Assembly (NCBI GenBank): GCA_031177445.1
Contig: JAPSGP010000023.1
Span: 1-16,713 of the forward strand
Length of the DNA stretch: 16,713 nucleotides
Direction of reading: 5' to 3'
Source of the DNA: Acidimicrobiia bacterium
Lineage (GTDB): Bacteria > Actinomycetota > Acidimicrobiia > IMCC26256 > JACDBD01
Part shown: piece by piece, positions 7,523 to 15,181 of the stretch
Numbering within the stretch: the first letter of the stretch is position 1
Layout of the letters: the number at the start of each line of letters is the position of its first letter
Notes under the pieces: generated by a model
What the model saw: only the letters and a program-made list of their open reading frames with translations
Database searches by the model: none
Told to the model about the DNA's origin: nothing
Position numbers and translations under genes: made by a program

Positions 7523-8617
7523 CCCGAGGAACCTGGCCAGCGTGTCGTAGCAGTGGTCGATCGAGGCCCGCGTCACCTGCTCGCCTGCCGTGTGCGCGAT
7601 CGCGGGATCGCCGGGTCCGAAGTTCAGCGCCGGGATCCCGCGAGCTGCGAAGCGGGCCACATCGGTCCAACCCAGCTTCGGCTCCACGCCGAGGCTGGTG
7701 GCTTCGACGAACTCGGCGACCAGCGGATGCCCGAGGTTGGGCGCGGCGCCTGCTGATGCCCCGATCAGCTCGACCCGATCGGCCTCACCGAGCAGCAACT
7801 CCACCTGGGCGCGGGCTTCGTCGATCGAATAGCACGGCGCGAAGCGACGGTTGACCACCAGTGTGCAGTGATCCGGGACGACGTTGTTCGCCACGCCTCC
7901 TTCGACGTGCACGACCTGGAGCGACTCGCGGTATGCGAGACCGTCCACGCCGACGACGTCGGGCTCGTGGTCTGCGAGCCGGGCGAGTACGGCCGCGGCG
8001 GCGTGGATCGCGTTGCGTCCCTTCCACGGGCGCGCCGAGTGTGCCCGCTCACCGTCGAAGTGCGCCCGCAGGTGCATGGTGCCCTGGCACCCGGCTTCGA
8101 CGTGTCCTCCGGTGGGCTCGAGGAGGACGGCGAAGTCGCCGGCGAGCAGGTCCGGCTGTTGCTCCAGCACCAGGCGGAGACCGTTGAACTGGTCAGCGAT
8201 CTCCTCGCACTCGTAGAAGACGAGCGTCAGGTCGAACCGCGGGCTCGCACCGCGATCGAGCTCCTCGGCGAGGCGCAGCATCACCGCCAGCCCGCCTTTC
8301 ATGTCGGCCGACCCCAGACCGTGGAGCACGTCGCCCTCGATGCGCGGTGATTCGTTGCCGTTCGGAGGGACGGTGTCGAGATGCCCGCCGAGCACGATGC
8401 GCCGCTCTCTTCCCAGCGACGTCCGCACGATCACGTTGTTGCCGACCCGGGCCAGCGCCAGGCCCGCGGCGCGGTCGGCGAGACGATGCTCGATCCGGTC
8501 GGCAAGATCGCCTTCGTGTCGGCTCACCGACGGCACCGCGACGAGCGACGCCGTCAGCAGGAACAGGTCGTGCGCGTCGGCGCGCTCGAGCGTCGGGACG
8601 ACGTCCGTCGCGGTCAC
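7517..8617 (-). CDS. dapE: Succinyl-diaminopimelate desuccinylase
   Basis: A 366-residue M20-family metallopeptidase. DapE hydrolyses N-succinyl-L,L-diaminopimelate to succinate and L,L-diaminopimelate in lysine/peptidoglycan synthesis. The two-zinc ligands are visible: H in GGHLDTVPPNG, the bridging D in GLGSADMKGG, the general-base and metal glutamates in YECEEIADQF, the next ligand in LLEPTGG, and the final H in PAIAHTAGEQ. Asparagine and arginine residues of the substrate site (GGVANNVVPDHC, VNRRFAP) are also present. GTG at 8617 overlaps the dapD stop as GTGA, so the two genes are translationally coupled. The order dapC-dapD-dapE places three consecutive pathway enzymes together, which supports the assignment over other M20 peptidases. 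The stop overlaps lexA by 6 bp. Confidence 0.95.
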   Translation of the reverse strand: MTATDVVPTLERADAHDLFLLTASLVAVPSVSRHEGDLADRIEHRLADRAAGLALARVGNNVIVRTSLGRERRIVLGGHLDTVPPNGNESPRIEGDVLHGLGSADMKGGLAVMLRLAEELDRGASPRFDLTLVFYECEEIADQFNGLRLVLEQQPDLLAGDFAVLLEPTGGHVEAGCQGTMHLRAHFDGERAHSARPWKGRNAIHAAAAVLARLADHEPDVVGVDGLAYRESLQVVHVEGGVANNVVPDHCTLVVNRRFAPCYSIDEARAQVELLLGEADRVELIGASAGAAPNLGHPLVAEFVEATSLGVEPKLGWTDVARFAARGIPALNFGPGDPAIAHTAGEQVTRASIDHCYDTLARFLGL

Positions 8618-9441
8618 GTGGCCACGCCGTGGTCGCGCAGGATGTCGTTGATCCTCGCCTTGTCGTGCCGCTCACCGGGTTCGAGCCGGCGCAGGATGAG
8701 CGCGCATGGAAGCCCGAAGTCTCCGCCGGGAAATCCCTTGGTCCGGATCGCTTGCACGACGATGCACCATGGCGGCACCACGCCCCGCCCGACCTCGTCG
8801 CCGGTCTGCGAGTCGATCACCGGAATACCGGGGTTCAGGATCACGCCCTCGCCGAGCACGCTTCCCTCACCCACGCGCGCGCCCTGCGTGACCATGCACC
8901 GGCTCCCGACCGTCACGTCGTCGCCGATGATCACCGGCGCCGCTTGCGGCGGTTCGAGCACGCCTCCGATCCCCACCCCGCCCGACAGGTGCACCCGCTC
9001 GCCGATCTGGGCGCACGAACCCACGGTCGCCCACGTATCGACCATCGTGTCGGAGCCGACGTGGGCACCGATGTTCACGTACCCCGGCATCAGCACGACT
9101 CCCGGGGCAAGGTACGAGCCCCAGCGCGCCGAGCCACCGGGCACGACACGGACCCGGGCGCCGGCGTAGTCGTGTTTGAGCGGGATCTTGTCGTGGTACT
9201 CGAACGGGCCAACCTCGGTGACCTCGAGATCCCGCAGCCGGAACAGGAGCAGGATCGCCTGCTTCAGCCATTGATGGACGACCACTTCACCGTCGACGAG
9301 CTCGGCGACGCGCACTTCACCGTGGTCGAGGAGATCGATGGCCTCGTCGACGGCGGCGCGCGCCTCGGCCGAGGGCATCACCGCGGCCAGGTCGTTGCGG
9401 CCTGCCCACAAGGTGTCGATTCGCTCGACGAGGTCCGACAC
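8614..9441 (-). CDS. dapD: Tetrahydrodipicolinate N-succinyltransferase
   Basis: A 275-residue left-handed beta-helix acyltransferase. It transfers succinate from succinyl-CoA to tetrahydrodipicolinate, the entry to the succinylase branch of diaminopimelate synthesis. The N-terminal helical domain (1-100, with HQWLKQAILLLFRLRD and HDKIPLKHDY) and the hexapeptide-repeat domain (about 110-250: GVVLMPGYVNIGAHVGSDTM, VGSCAQIG, GGVLEPPQAAPVIIGDDV) match the E. coli-type DapD in length and layout. Mycobacteria use a different, longer DapD family, so this form is notable in an actinobacterial setting. GTG at 9441 has AAGGAGG three bases upstream. It lies 18 bp after dapC and overlaps dapE. Confidence 0.95.
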   Translation of the reverse strand: MSDLVERIDTLWAGRNDLAAVMPSAEARAAVDEAIDLLDHGEVRVAELVDGEVVVHQWLKQAILLLFRLRDLEVTEVGPFEYHDKIPLKHDYAGARVRVVPGGSARWGSYLAPGVVLMPGYVNIGAHVGSDTMVDTWATVGSCAQIGERVHLSGGVGIGGVLEPPQAAPVIIGDDVTVGSRCMVTQGARVGEGSVLGEGVILNPGIPVIDSQTGDEVGRGVVPPWCIVVQAIRTKGFPGGDFGLPCALILRRLEPGERHDKARINDILRDHGVAT

Positions 9442-9459
9442 TGTCCTCCTTCGGTTGTG

Positions 9460-10617
9460 TCAGTGTGCGGCTGCGCCCGCGAGCCGGCCGAGCACGCGCT
9501 CGAGCGCGTCGTCGGTCACGGTGAGCGACACGCGAACGTGCTTCGCCCCGCCCTCGCCGTACAGATCACCGGGGGCGACGAGCAGTCCCGCGTCGGCAAG
9601 CCGGCGGGCGATCGACCAGCCGTCTTCGCCTCCTTCGACGGCGCGCAGCCACAGATAGAAGGTCGACGTGCCGCCGTTGTGGTGGAGTCCCGCGGCCGCC
9701 AGCCCCTCGACGGCGAGTACACGGCGCCGCGCGTAGCGCTCGCGCTGTTCGTCGACGTGGGCGTCGTCGTCCAGCGCGGCTGCCGCTGCCGCCTGGACCG
9801 GCGCCGGAACCATGAGCCCCGAGTGCTTGCGCAGCTCCCCCAGGTAGGCCACGAGGTCCGCGTCGCCGGCCACGAACCCGGCGCGCAGGCCGGCCATGTT
9901 CGATCGCTTCGAGAGCGAGTGGACCGCGAGCACGTCGCGAGGACCGGACGCGAGCGCGGTGACCGGCGCCGCCGGTGCGCCGTATTCGTCCCACGTGAAC
10001 TCGGCGTAGCACTCGTCGCTGGCGACGATCACGCCACGCGCCCGAGCCCAGCTCACGACCTCGGCCATGTCCTCCGCGCTGCATCCCGTGCCGGTCGGGT
10101 TTCCAGGGTCGTTGACCCAGAGCACGAGCGCGCGATCTGCGTCGGCCTCGTCCACCCGCGCGAGGTCGAGCGACCATCGATCGTCGAGCGGCACCGGTAC
10201 CGCGCGGAGTCCCGCAAGGCGAGCTCCCATCTCGTAGGTGGGATACGAGATCGCCGGATAGAGCACGGTGTCCCGCTCCGGGATTCGCAGGGACAGCGCG
10301 CGCGGGAGCGAGGCCACAAGCTCCTTCGTTCCCACGCACGCCATCACGGCGTCCGCCGGGATGTCGACCTCGAAGCGGCGCGCGATCCAAGCCGCTGCAG
10401 ACTCGCGGTACCGAAGGCTGCCGATCGACGCGGGATACCCGGCCGCCGACGGCGCGGCCTCGGCGAGCGCTCGCAGCACGACCTCCGGCATCGGATCGAT
10501 CGGGGTGCCGACGGATGCGTCGACGAGCCCACCTTCGGCGCGTTCGGCGATCGCGCGCACTTCTACGAGCCGGTCGTGTGGGTAGGGCGGGAGCGTAAAC
10601 CCGGTCACCGACGTCAT
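9460..10617 (-). CDS. dapC: Succinyldiaminopimelate aminotransferase (class I/II PLP enzyme)
   Basis: A 385-residue fold-type I aminotransferase. The PLP lysine is K237 in SLSKRSNMAG, D201 in ASDECYAEF holds the pyridine nitrogen, N169 and the NDPGNPTG motif bind the cofactor, and RVSL near the end supplies the carboxylate-binding arginine. DapC converts N-succinyl-2-amino-6-ketopimelate to N-succinyl-diaminopimelate using glutamate. Position next to dapD and dapE makes this the likely reaction; sequence alone would not exclude another aminotransferase role. The ATG at 10617 lies 11 bp after the hflX stop and has no Shine-Dalgarno sequence, but TAGCCT, which includes the hflX stop, ends 8 bp before it, so a leaderless dapC-dapD-dapE message is possible in addition to read-through from hflX. 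Confidence 0.9.
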   Translation of the reverse strand: MTSVTGFTLPPYPHDRLVEVRAIAERAEGGLVDASVGTPIDPMPEVVLRALAEAAPSAAGYPASIGSLRYRESAAAWIARRFEVDIPADAVMACVGTKELVASLPRALSLRIPERDTVLYPAISYPTYEMGARLAGLRAVPVPLDDRWSLDLARVDEADADRALVLWVNDPGNPTGTGCSAEDMAEVVSWARARGVIVASDECYAEFTWDEYGAPAAPVTALASGPRDVLAVHSLSKRSNMAGLRAGFVAGDADLVAYLGELRKHSGLMVPAPVQAAAAAALDDDAHVDEQRERYARRRVLAVEGLAAAGLHHNGGTSTFYLWLRAVEGGEDGWSIARRLADAGLLVAPGDLYGEGGAKHVRVSLTVTDDALERVLGRLAGAAAH

Positions 10618-10625
10618 CGAATCGC

Positions 10626-10631
10626 AGGCTA
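10626..10631 (-). promoter_or_regulatory. Candidate -10 box for leaderless dapC, overlapping the hflX stop
   Basis: On the minus strand TAGCCT (TANNNT) ends 8 bp before the dapC ATG, and its TAG is the hflX stop codon. The gap GCGATTCG lacks a Shine-Dalgarno sequence. No good -35 is visible. Confidence 0.3.
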
Positions 10632-11990
10632 CTGGTCGCCGTTGCCGGCATTGCCGGCTTCAGCGGTCTCGGCGTCGACCACGAACTCGCGAAACCGGTG
10701 CACCACGTTCTCGGGAATCCGAGCTCGCACGCGCGTCTCGCCGTCGCCGGACACCTCGACGAGCACCTCTCCTTCTCGATGCAACGCCGCCATCACCTCG
10801 CCTCGCTCGAACGGCACTGCGAGCTCCAGCACGGGATTGAGCGCTCGGAGCCGGCTCGCGATGGCTTCCTCCAACTTGGTGATGCCCTCTCCCGTCGCTG
10901 CGGAGACCGCGATGAGATCGTCGTGTTCGCTGCGCAACCCGTCGACGGCGTCCGGGCTCGCGACGTCGAGCTTGTTCAGCACCAGCAACTCGGGCCGTTC
11001 GGAGGCTCCGATCTCGCGCAGGACGGTCCTCACCGCGTCCACCTGGCCCTCGACATCGGCTGCGCTCGCGTCGACGACGTGCAGCAGCAGGTCGGCGTCG
11101 ACCACTTCCTCCAGGGTCGACTTGAATGCTTCCACCAGCTGGTGCGGGAGCCGGCGAACGAATCCGACAGTGTCACTGAGCAGCGCAATCTCTCCGCCGG
11201 GGAGTTGCAGCCGCCGCGTCGTCGGGTCGAGCGTCGAGAACAGCCGATCCTCGACGAGCGCGTCTGCGCGCGTCAGCCGGTTCAGCAGGGTGGACTTCCC
11301 GGCGTTCGTATACCCGACCAAGGCCACGGTGGCGAGGCGCCGGCGTCGGCGGGCCTTGCGCTGGGTCGTGCGCGTCTTCGCGAGCTGGTCGAGGTCGCGT
11401 TCGAGCTTCGTCATCCGGCGCTGGATGCGCCGGCGGTCGACCTCGAGCTGCGTCTCACCGGGTCCCCGGGTCCCAATCCCCGCCGCCTGCTGACTCAACT
11501 CGACGCCGCGTCCACGCAGACGGGGGAGGCGATAGCGCAGCTGGGCCAGCTCGACCTGCACCATCCCTTCCTGGCTACTCGCGTGCTGGGCGAAGATGTC
11601 GAGGATCAGCGCGACGCGATCGACGACGTCGCGGCCGAATCGCTTCTCCAGGTTGCGCTGCTGGGCCGGGGTGAGCTCGTCGTCGAACACGACCACGTCG
11701 ACATCGAGTGCGTCGGCGAGCTCGCGGAGCTCGTCGACCTTCCCCGCGCCGATGTAGGTCGCCGGGTCGGGCGTGGATCGGCGCTGCAGCACCGACTCGA
11801 CCGGGTCGGCACCCGCCGTGTCGGTCAGGAGGGCGAGCTCGGACATGCTCGCTTCCGCCTCGTCGAGCGAGGCACTCTGGATGCCGGTGCCGACGAGCAA
11901 GGCGTGTTGGCGGACGACGCCGAGGTCGACCTCGGTCGCGGTGAGCCGGCGACGCTGCCGACCTTCTGGATTGCTCACGAGACGTTCCAT
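10629..11990 (-). CDS. hflX: HflX ribosome-associated GTPase
   Basis: A 453-residue HflX. The N-terminal HflX domain (about 25-215) contains YIGAGKVDELRE, FDDELTPAQQRNLEK and the conserved GIGTRGPGETQLEVDRR, followed by a basic linker. The GTPase domain has G1 GYTNAGKST (226-234), G3 DTVGF (273-277) and G4 NKLD (339-342). HflX binds the large ribosomal subunit and splits stalled or stressed ribosomes. It is commonly found downstream of miaA in bacteria, and in actinobacteria downstream of dapF as here. The ATG at 11990 lies inside the end of dapF (16-bp overlap) with no Shine-Dalgarno sequence, so translation is probably coupled. dapC begins 11 bp after its stop. Confidence 0.96.
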   Translation of the reverse strand: MERLVSNPEGRQRRRLTATEVDLGVVRQHALLVGTGIQSASLDEAEASMSELALLTDTAGADPVESVLQRRSTPDPATYIGAGKVDELRELADALDVDVVVFDDELTPAQQRNLEKRFGRDVVDRVALILDIFAQHASSQEGMVQVELAQLRYRLPRLRGRGVELSQQAAGIGTRGPGETQLEVDRRRIQRRMTKLERDLDQLAKTRTTQRKARRRRRLATVALVGYTNAGKSTLLNRLTRADALVEDRLFSTLDPTTRRLQLPGGEIALLSDTVGFVRRLPHQLVEAFKSTLEEVVDADLLLHVVDASAADVEGQVDAVRTVLREIGASERPELLVLNKLDVASPDAVDGLRSEHDDLIAVSAATGEGITKLEEAIASRLRALNPVLELAVPFERGEVMAALHREGEVLVEVSGDGETRVRARIPENVVHRFREFVVDAETAEAGNAGNGDQ

Positions 11991-12838
11991 CCGAATGCTC
12001 GGAGATCGACGTCGACGTCGAACACATGGACGACCGGGCCGGTCAACCGGGCACTGCTTCCGAGCTCGACGACATGGTCACCCCCAGGTACCCGGACCCG
12101 GACCCGCTCGCCGACCAGCCCTCGACGATGTGCGACGGCGGCGGCGGCACACACGCCCGTCCCGCAGGACAGCGTCTCACCGACGCCACGTTCCCAGACG
12201 CGCATGGCGAGCTCGTCGGGACCGGTCAGGGCGATGAACTCGACGTTCGTCCGGCGGGGGAATCGCTCGTCTCGCTCCAGGTGCGGTCCGTGCTGGGTCA
12301 CACGCGCGGTCTCGGGGTCGTCGACCAGCAGCACGAGGTGCGGGTTGCCGACACCGGCAGCATCGCCTCGGTAGGTGACCCCGTGGAACGTCGCTTCGAG
12401 CTCGAACGGGCTGGGGGCGTCGAGCGGGATCTCGGAAGGCTCGAACGTCACGGGCCCCATGTCCGTGGTCGCGCTGACGAGCTCAGCGCGATCGGGATCG
12501 ATGTCGAGGTCCACCTCGCGGCGGCCGGCGACGGTGTCGACGACGAGCCGCTTGCCGTCCCCGAGGCCGGCGCGAACGGCCACCCAGGCCAGGCAGCGCA
12601 GGCCATTGCCGCTCATCTCCGCCGGGCTGCCGTCGGCGTTCTGCAGCGTCATCGAGCAGTCGGCACCCTCGCCGCCGAGCACCATGACGATGAACCCGTC
12701 GGCGCCGACGCCACGGCGGCGATCACAGAGTGCGGCCACTTGTGCCGGCGACCAGCCCAACGGGCTCGGATCATGGATCCCGTCGAGCACGAGGAAGTCG
12801 TTTCCGGCGCCGTGGAGCTTGGCGAGGCGGGTCGTCAT
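11975..12838 (-). CDS. dapF: Diaminopimelate epimerase with Ser at the first catalytic Cys position
   Basis: A 287-residue DapF, which interconverts L,L- and meso-diaminopimelate with two cysteines acting as acid and base. The fold signature is intact: HGAGNDFLVLD at the start, NADGSPAEM at 68-75, WERGVGETLSCGTG with the second catalytic cysteine C225. However, the first catalytic cysteine, normally in MCGNG, is serine here (MSGNG, S76, codon AGC); a cysteine occurs six residues later (C82 in GLRC). Whether activity is kept is unknown. The ATG at 12838 overlaps the miaA stop as ATGA and begins the canonical MTTRLAKLHGAGNDF; upstream in-frame codons are miaA sequence. The gene overlaps hflX downstream by 16 bp. 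Family assignment is certain; full epimerase activity is not. Confidence 0.94.
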   Translation of the reverse strand: MTTRLAKLHGAGNDFLVLDGIHDPSPLGWSPAQVAALCDRRRGVGADGFIVMVLGGEGADCSMTLQNADGSPAEMSGNGLRCLAWVAVRAGLGDGKRLVVDTVAGRREVDLDIDPDRAELVSATTDMGPVTFEPSEIPLDAPSPFELEATFHGVTYRGDAAGVGNPHLVLLVDDPETARVTQHGPHLERDERFPRRTNVEFIALTGPDELAMRVWERGVGETLSCGTGVCAAAAVAHRRGLVGERVRVRVPGGDHVVELGSSARLTGPVVHVFDVDVDLRAFGWNVS

Positions 12839-13767
12839 CGTGTCCAGGTTGCCAGGAGCGCGGGCAGCAGGTCGCACGGATTCTCGGGTGTGCCCAACCA
12901 GGTGATGCGGGGATCCCGCCGGAACCACATGCGCTGGCGACGGGCCAAGGACCGGGTGCGGCGCACGGCCGTGTCAAAGGCGGTTTCGAGCGACGGCTCG
13001 CGACCTTCGAGGTGATCGATGAGCTCGCGGTAACCGATGGCCTGCGTCGCCGTACGCGAGAGGTTGCCGCGATCGACCAGCGCGCGAATCTCCTCGAGCA
13101 AGCCGCGAGTCCGCATGGCGGCGAATCGCTCCACGATCCGCCGTCCGAGCACATCGCGCGGCAGCCACACGCCGACCATGTGCACGGGGAACGCAGTCGG
13201 TCCGAAGGAACCGACCCCGGGGCCGAACGACGAGAAGCGGCGGCCAGTGAGACGGATCACCTCCAACGCCCTAACGATCCGGCGGGCGTTGTGCGGATCG
13301 ATTCTCGCGGCCGCCTCGGGATCGAGCTGTTGCAGCTCGCCAAAGGCCGCGGCCACGCCCCCCGGCTCAGCCGTCCACGCCGCGAGCTCCGCGCGGAGCT
13401 CGAGGTCCTCACCCGGAAACCGCAGATCGTCGAGCACGGCCTGCACATACAGACCCGTCCCGCCCACCAGGAGCGCCCGTTTCCGACGTACCTCGAGATC
13501 GGCCACCACAGCACGAGCGGCCGCCTGATGTCGCACCGCCGACCATTCCTCGCAGGAATCAACGACGTCGATCAGATGGTGCGGCACCGCATGACGCTCG
13601 CCCGGCGTCGGCTTGGCGGTGCCGACGTCGAGCCCTCGGTACACCTGCATCGAATCGAGCGACACGATCTCGATGTCCCCGAGCATGCGTGCGATGCCGA
13701 GCGCGAGAGCTGTCTTTCCCGATGCGGTCGGCCCTACGAGCGCCAGGTGCGTGGTCGTCGACGTCAC
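12835..13767 (-). CDS. miaA: tRNA dimethylallyltransferase
   Basis: A 310-residue MiaA. It transfers the dimethylallyl group from DMAPP to N6 of adenosine 37 in tRNAs that read codons starting with U, giving i6A. Visible features are the P-loop GPTASGKT (12-19), the conserved SLDSMQVYRGLDVGTAKP that holds the catalytic aspartate and tRNA contact, LLVGGTGLYVQAVLDDL, NARRIVRALEVI and TQAIGYRELIDHLEG. The GTG at 13767 overlaps the miaB stop as GTGA and places the P-loop correctly; longer in-frame translation lies inside miaB. There is no Shine-Dalgarno sequence, as expected for coupling. The next step in the pathway, MiaB, is encoded directly upstream in the same operon. Confidence 0.96.
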   Translation of the reverse strand: MTSTTTHLALVGPTASGKTALALGIARMLGDIEIVSLDSMQVYRGLDVGTAKPTPGERHAVPHHLIDVVDSCEEWSAVRHQAAARAVVADLEVRRKRALLVGGTGLYVQAVLDDLRFPGEDLELRAELAAWTAEPGGVAAAFGELQQLDPEAAARIDPHNARRIVRALEVIRLTGRRFSSFGPGVGSFGPTAFPVHMVGVWLPRDVLGRRIVERFAAMRTRGLLEEIRALVDRGNLSRTATQAIGYRELIDHLEGREPSLETAFDTAVRRTRSLARRQRMWFRRDPRITWLGTPENPCDLLPALLATWTR

Positions 13768-15155
13768 ACCGCGGTGACCGGGATACGCGCTCGTACGCGC
13801 ATCGCCGGCAGGGTCACCCGGGTCAGCTCGGCCCGCAGCCAATGCGGAGCGGCGTCGGTGATGCGGACGTCGACTTCCGCGCCCGCGATCGAGCGCGACT
13901 CGCTCGAGCCCGCGAAGTGCACGAGCTTGTTCTGCCGGGTCCGCCCCGAGAGCACCGACGAATCCTTCTTCGAGGGGCCGTCGACCAACACGGTTTCGAT
14001 GTGATCGATGCGCGCGCGATGGCGAACGAGCGCGTGGCGCTCGACGACGTCGACGAGGCGCTGCATACGTTCGCGTGCGACCTCGGCCGGTACGAACGCA
14101 TCGACCATCTCGGCGGCCGGGGTGCCCGGTCGCGGCGAGAACACGAAGGTGTACGCGGCGTCGTAGGTCGCCTGGTCCACCACCTCGAGGGTGCGCTCGA
14201 AGTCGGCGTCGGTCTCGCCCGGGAATCCGACGATGATGTCCGTCGTGACCGCGAGATCCGGAATGGCGGCCCGGGCGGCCGCGAGCCGATCGAGGTAGCG
14301 CGCGGCCGTGTACCCGCGGTGCATCCGGGCCAGTATGCGATCGCTCCCCGACTGCAAGGGCAGATGCAGGTGCTCGCACACCGCCTCGCACTCCGCCATC
14401 GCGGCGATGGTGTCGGGGCGCAGGTCCTTCGGATGGGGCGAGGTGTAGCGGATGCGGCGGATGCCTTCGACGGCGTCGACCGCTCGCAGCAGGTCGGCGA
14501 ACTGCGGCCGGTACTGCCCCGCGCCGAGATCGCGCCCGTAGGAATTGACGTTCTGCCCGAGGAGCGTGATCTCGCGGACGCCGTCGGCGGCGAGCTCCTC
14601 GACTTCGCGCACGATGTCGCCGAGCCGGCGGCTGACCTCACGGCCCCGCACGCTGGGCACGATGCAGAAAGTGCACGAGTTGTCGCACCCGATCTGAATC
14701 GTGACCCACGCCGAGTGCGCGACGTCGCGGCGGGCAGGCAGCGCCGAGGGGTACGCCTCGTGCTCCTCCAGGATCTCGACCACCGGCCCTTCGAGCCGAG
14801 ACCGCTCGAGGAGCGTCGGTGCGTGCGCGAGGTTGTGGGTCCCGAAGACGACGTCGACGTGGCCGGCTCGGTCGATGATGGTCTCGCGATCCTTCTGGGC
14901 GAGGCAGCCGCCGACCGCGATCTGCAGGTCCGGACGCTCGGCCTTGAGCGCCTTCAGCTGTCCGAGCTGGCCGTAGAGCTTGTTGTCGGCATTCTCGCGG
15001 ATGCAGCACGTGTTGAGGACGACGACATCCGCGTGCTCGGGATCGTCGGTGGGCTCCATTCCCTCGGCGCTCAGCAGCCCCGCCAGCCGTTCGGAATCGT
15101 GCTCGTTCATCTGGCATCCGAAGGTGCGGATGTGGAAACGACGCTGGCCGGTCAC
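13764..15155 (-). CDS. miaB: tRNA-2-methylthio-N6-dimethylallyladenosine synthase
   Basis: A 463-residue methylthiotransferase that adds a methylthio group to i6A37 of tRNA. The N-terminal domain (1-115) carries the three auxiliary-cluster cysteines C14 (TFGCQMNEHDS), C50 (LNTCCIREN) and C84 (VGGCLAQ). The radical SAM domain has C157, C161 and C164 (GCDNSCTFCIVP), followed by LLGQNVNSYG and the HLPLQSGSD motif. A TRAM domain (about 390-455) ends the protein. The CCIREN motif and the neighbour miaA favour MiaB over RimO or MtaB. The GTG at 15155 gives the right N-terminus; there is no Shine-Dalgarno sequence. A TAGACT hexamer lies 8 bp upstream, and the start codon sits in the loop of a perfect 8-bp inverted repeat. 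It is the first gene of the miaB-to-dapE run. Confidence 0.97.
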   Translation of the reverse strand: MTGQRRFHIRTFGCQMNEHDSERLAGLLSAEGMEPTDDPEHADVVVLNTCCIRENADNKLYGQLGQLKALKAERPDLQIAVGGCLAQKDRETIIDRAGHVDVVFGTHNLAHAPTLLERSRLEGPVVEILEEHEAYPSALPARRDVAHSAWVTIQIGCDNSCTFCIVPSVRGREVSRRLGDIVREVEELAADGVREITLLGQNVNSYGRDLGAGQYRPQFADLLRAVDAVEGIRRIRYTSPHPKDLRPDTIAAMAECEAVCEHLHLPLQSGSDRILARMHRGYTAARYLDRLAAARAAIPDLAVTTDIIVGFPGETDADFERTLEVVDQATYDAAYTFVFSPRPGTPAAEMVDAFVPAEVARERMQRLVDVVERHALVRHRARIDHIETVLVDGPSKKDSSVLSGRTRQNKLVHFAGSSESRSIAGAEVDVRITDAAPHWLRAELTRVTLPAMRVRARIPVTAV

Positions 15156-15165
15156 GGCCGGCCAG
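15144..15165. repeat. Perfect 8-bp inverted repeat centred on the miaB start codon
   Basis: CTGGCCGG (15144-15151) and CCGGCCAG (15158-15165) are perfect complements around a 6-base loop that contains the miaB GTG (15153-15155). It could be an operator between miaB and the divergent permease gene, or an mRNA hairpin if transcription starts further upstream. Confidence 0.6.
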
Positions 15166-15169
15166 TCTA
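15164..15169 (-). promoter_or_regulatory. Candidate -10 box for leaderless miaB
   Basis: On the minus strand TAGACT (TANNNT) ends 8 bp before the miaB GTG, and the gap GGCCGGCC has no Shine-Dalgarno sequence. Only 26 bp separate miaB from the divergent gene, so the rest of the promoter would lie in that gene's 5' end. No -35 is evident. Confidence 0.4.
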
Positions 15170-15181
15170 CGAGGGGCGTCC

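Noticed and set aside
8347..11493. A 1048-codon open frame on the plus strand, opposite dapE, dapD, dapC and hflX
   Set aside because: It crosses four well-supported genes and their junctions and ends in serine/arginine-rich low-complexity sequence; a GC-rich shadow.
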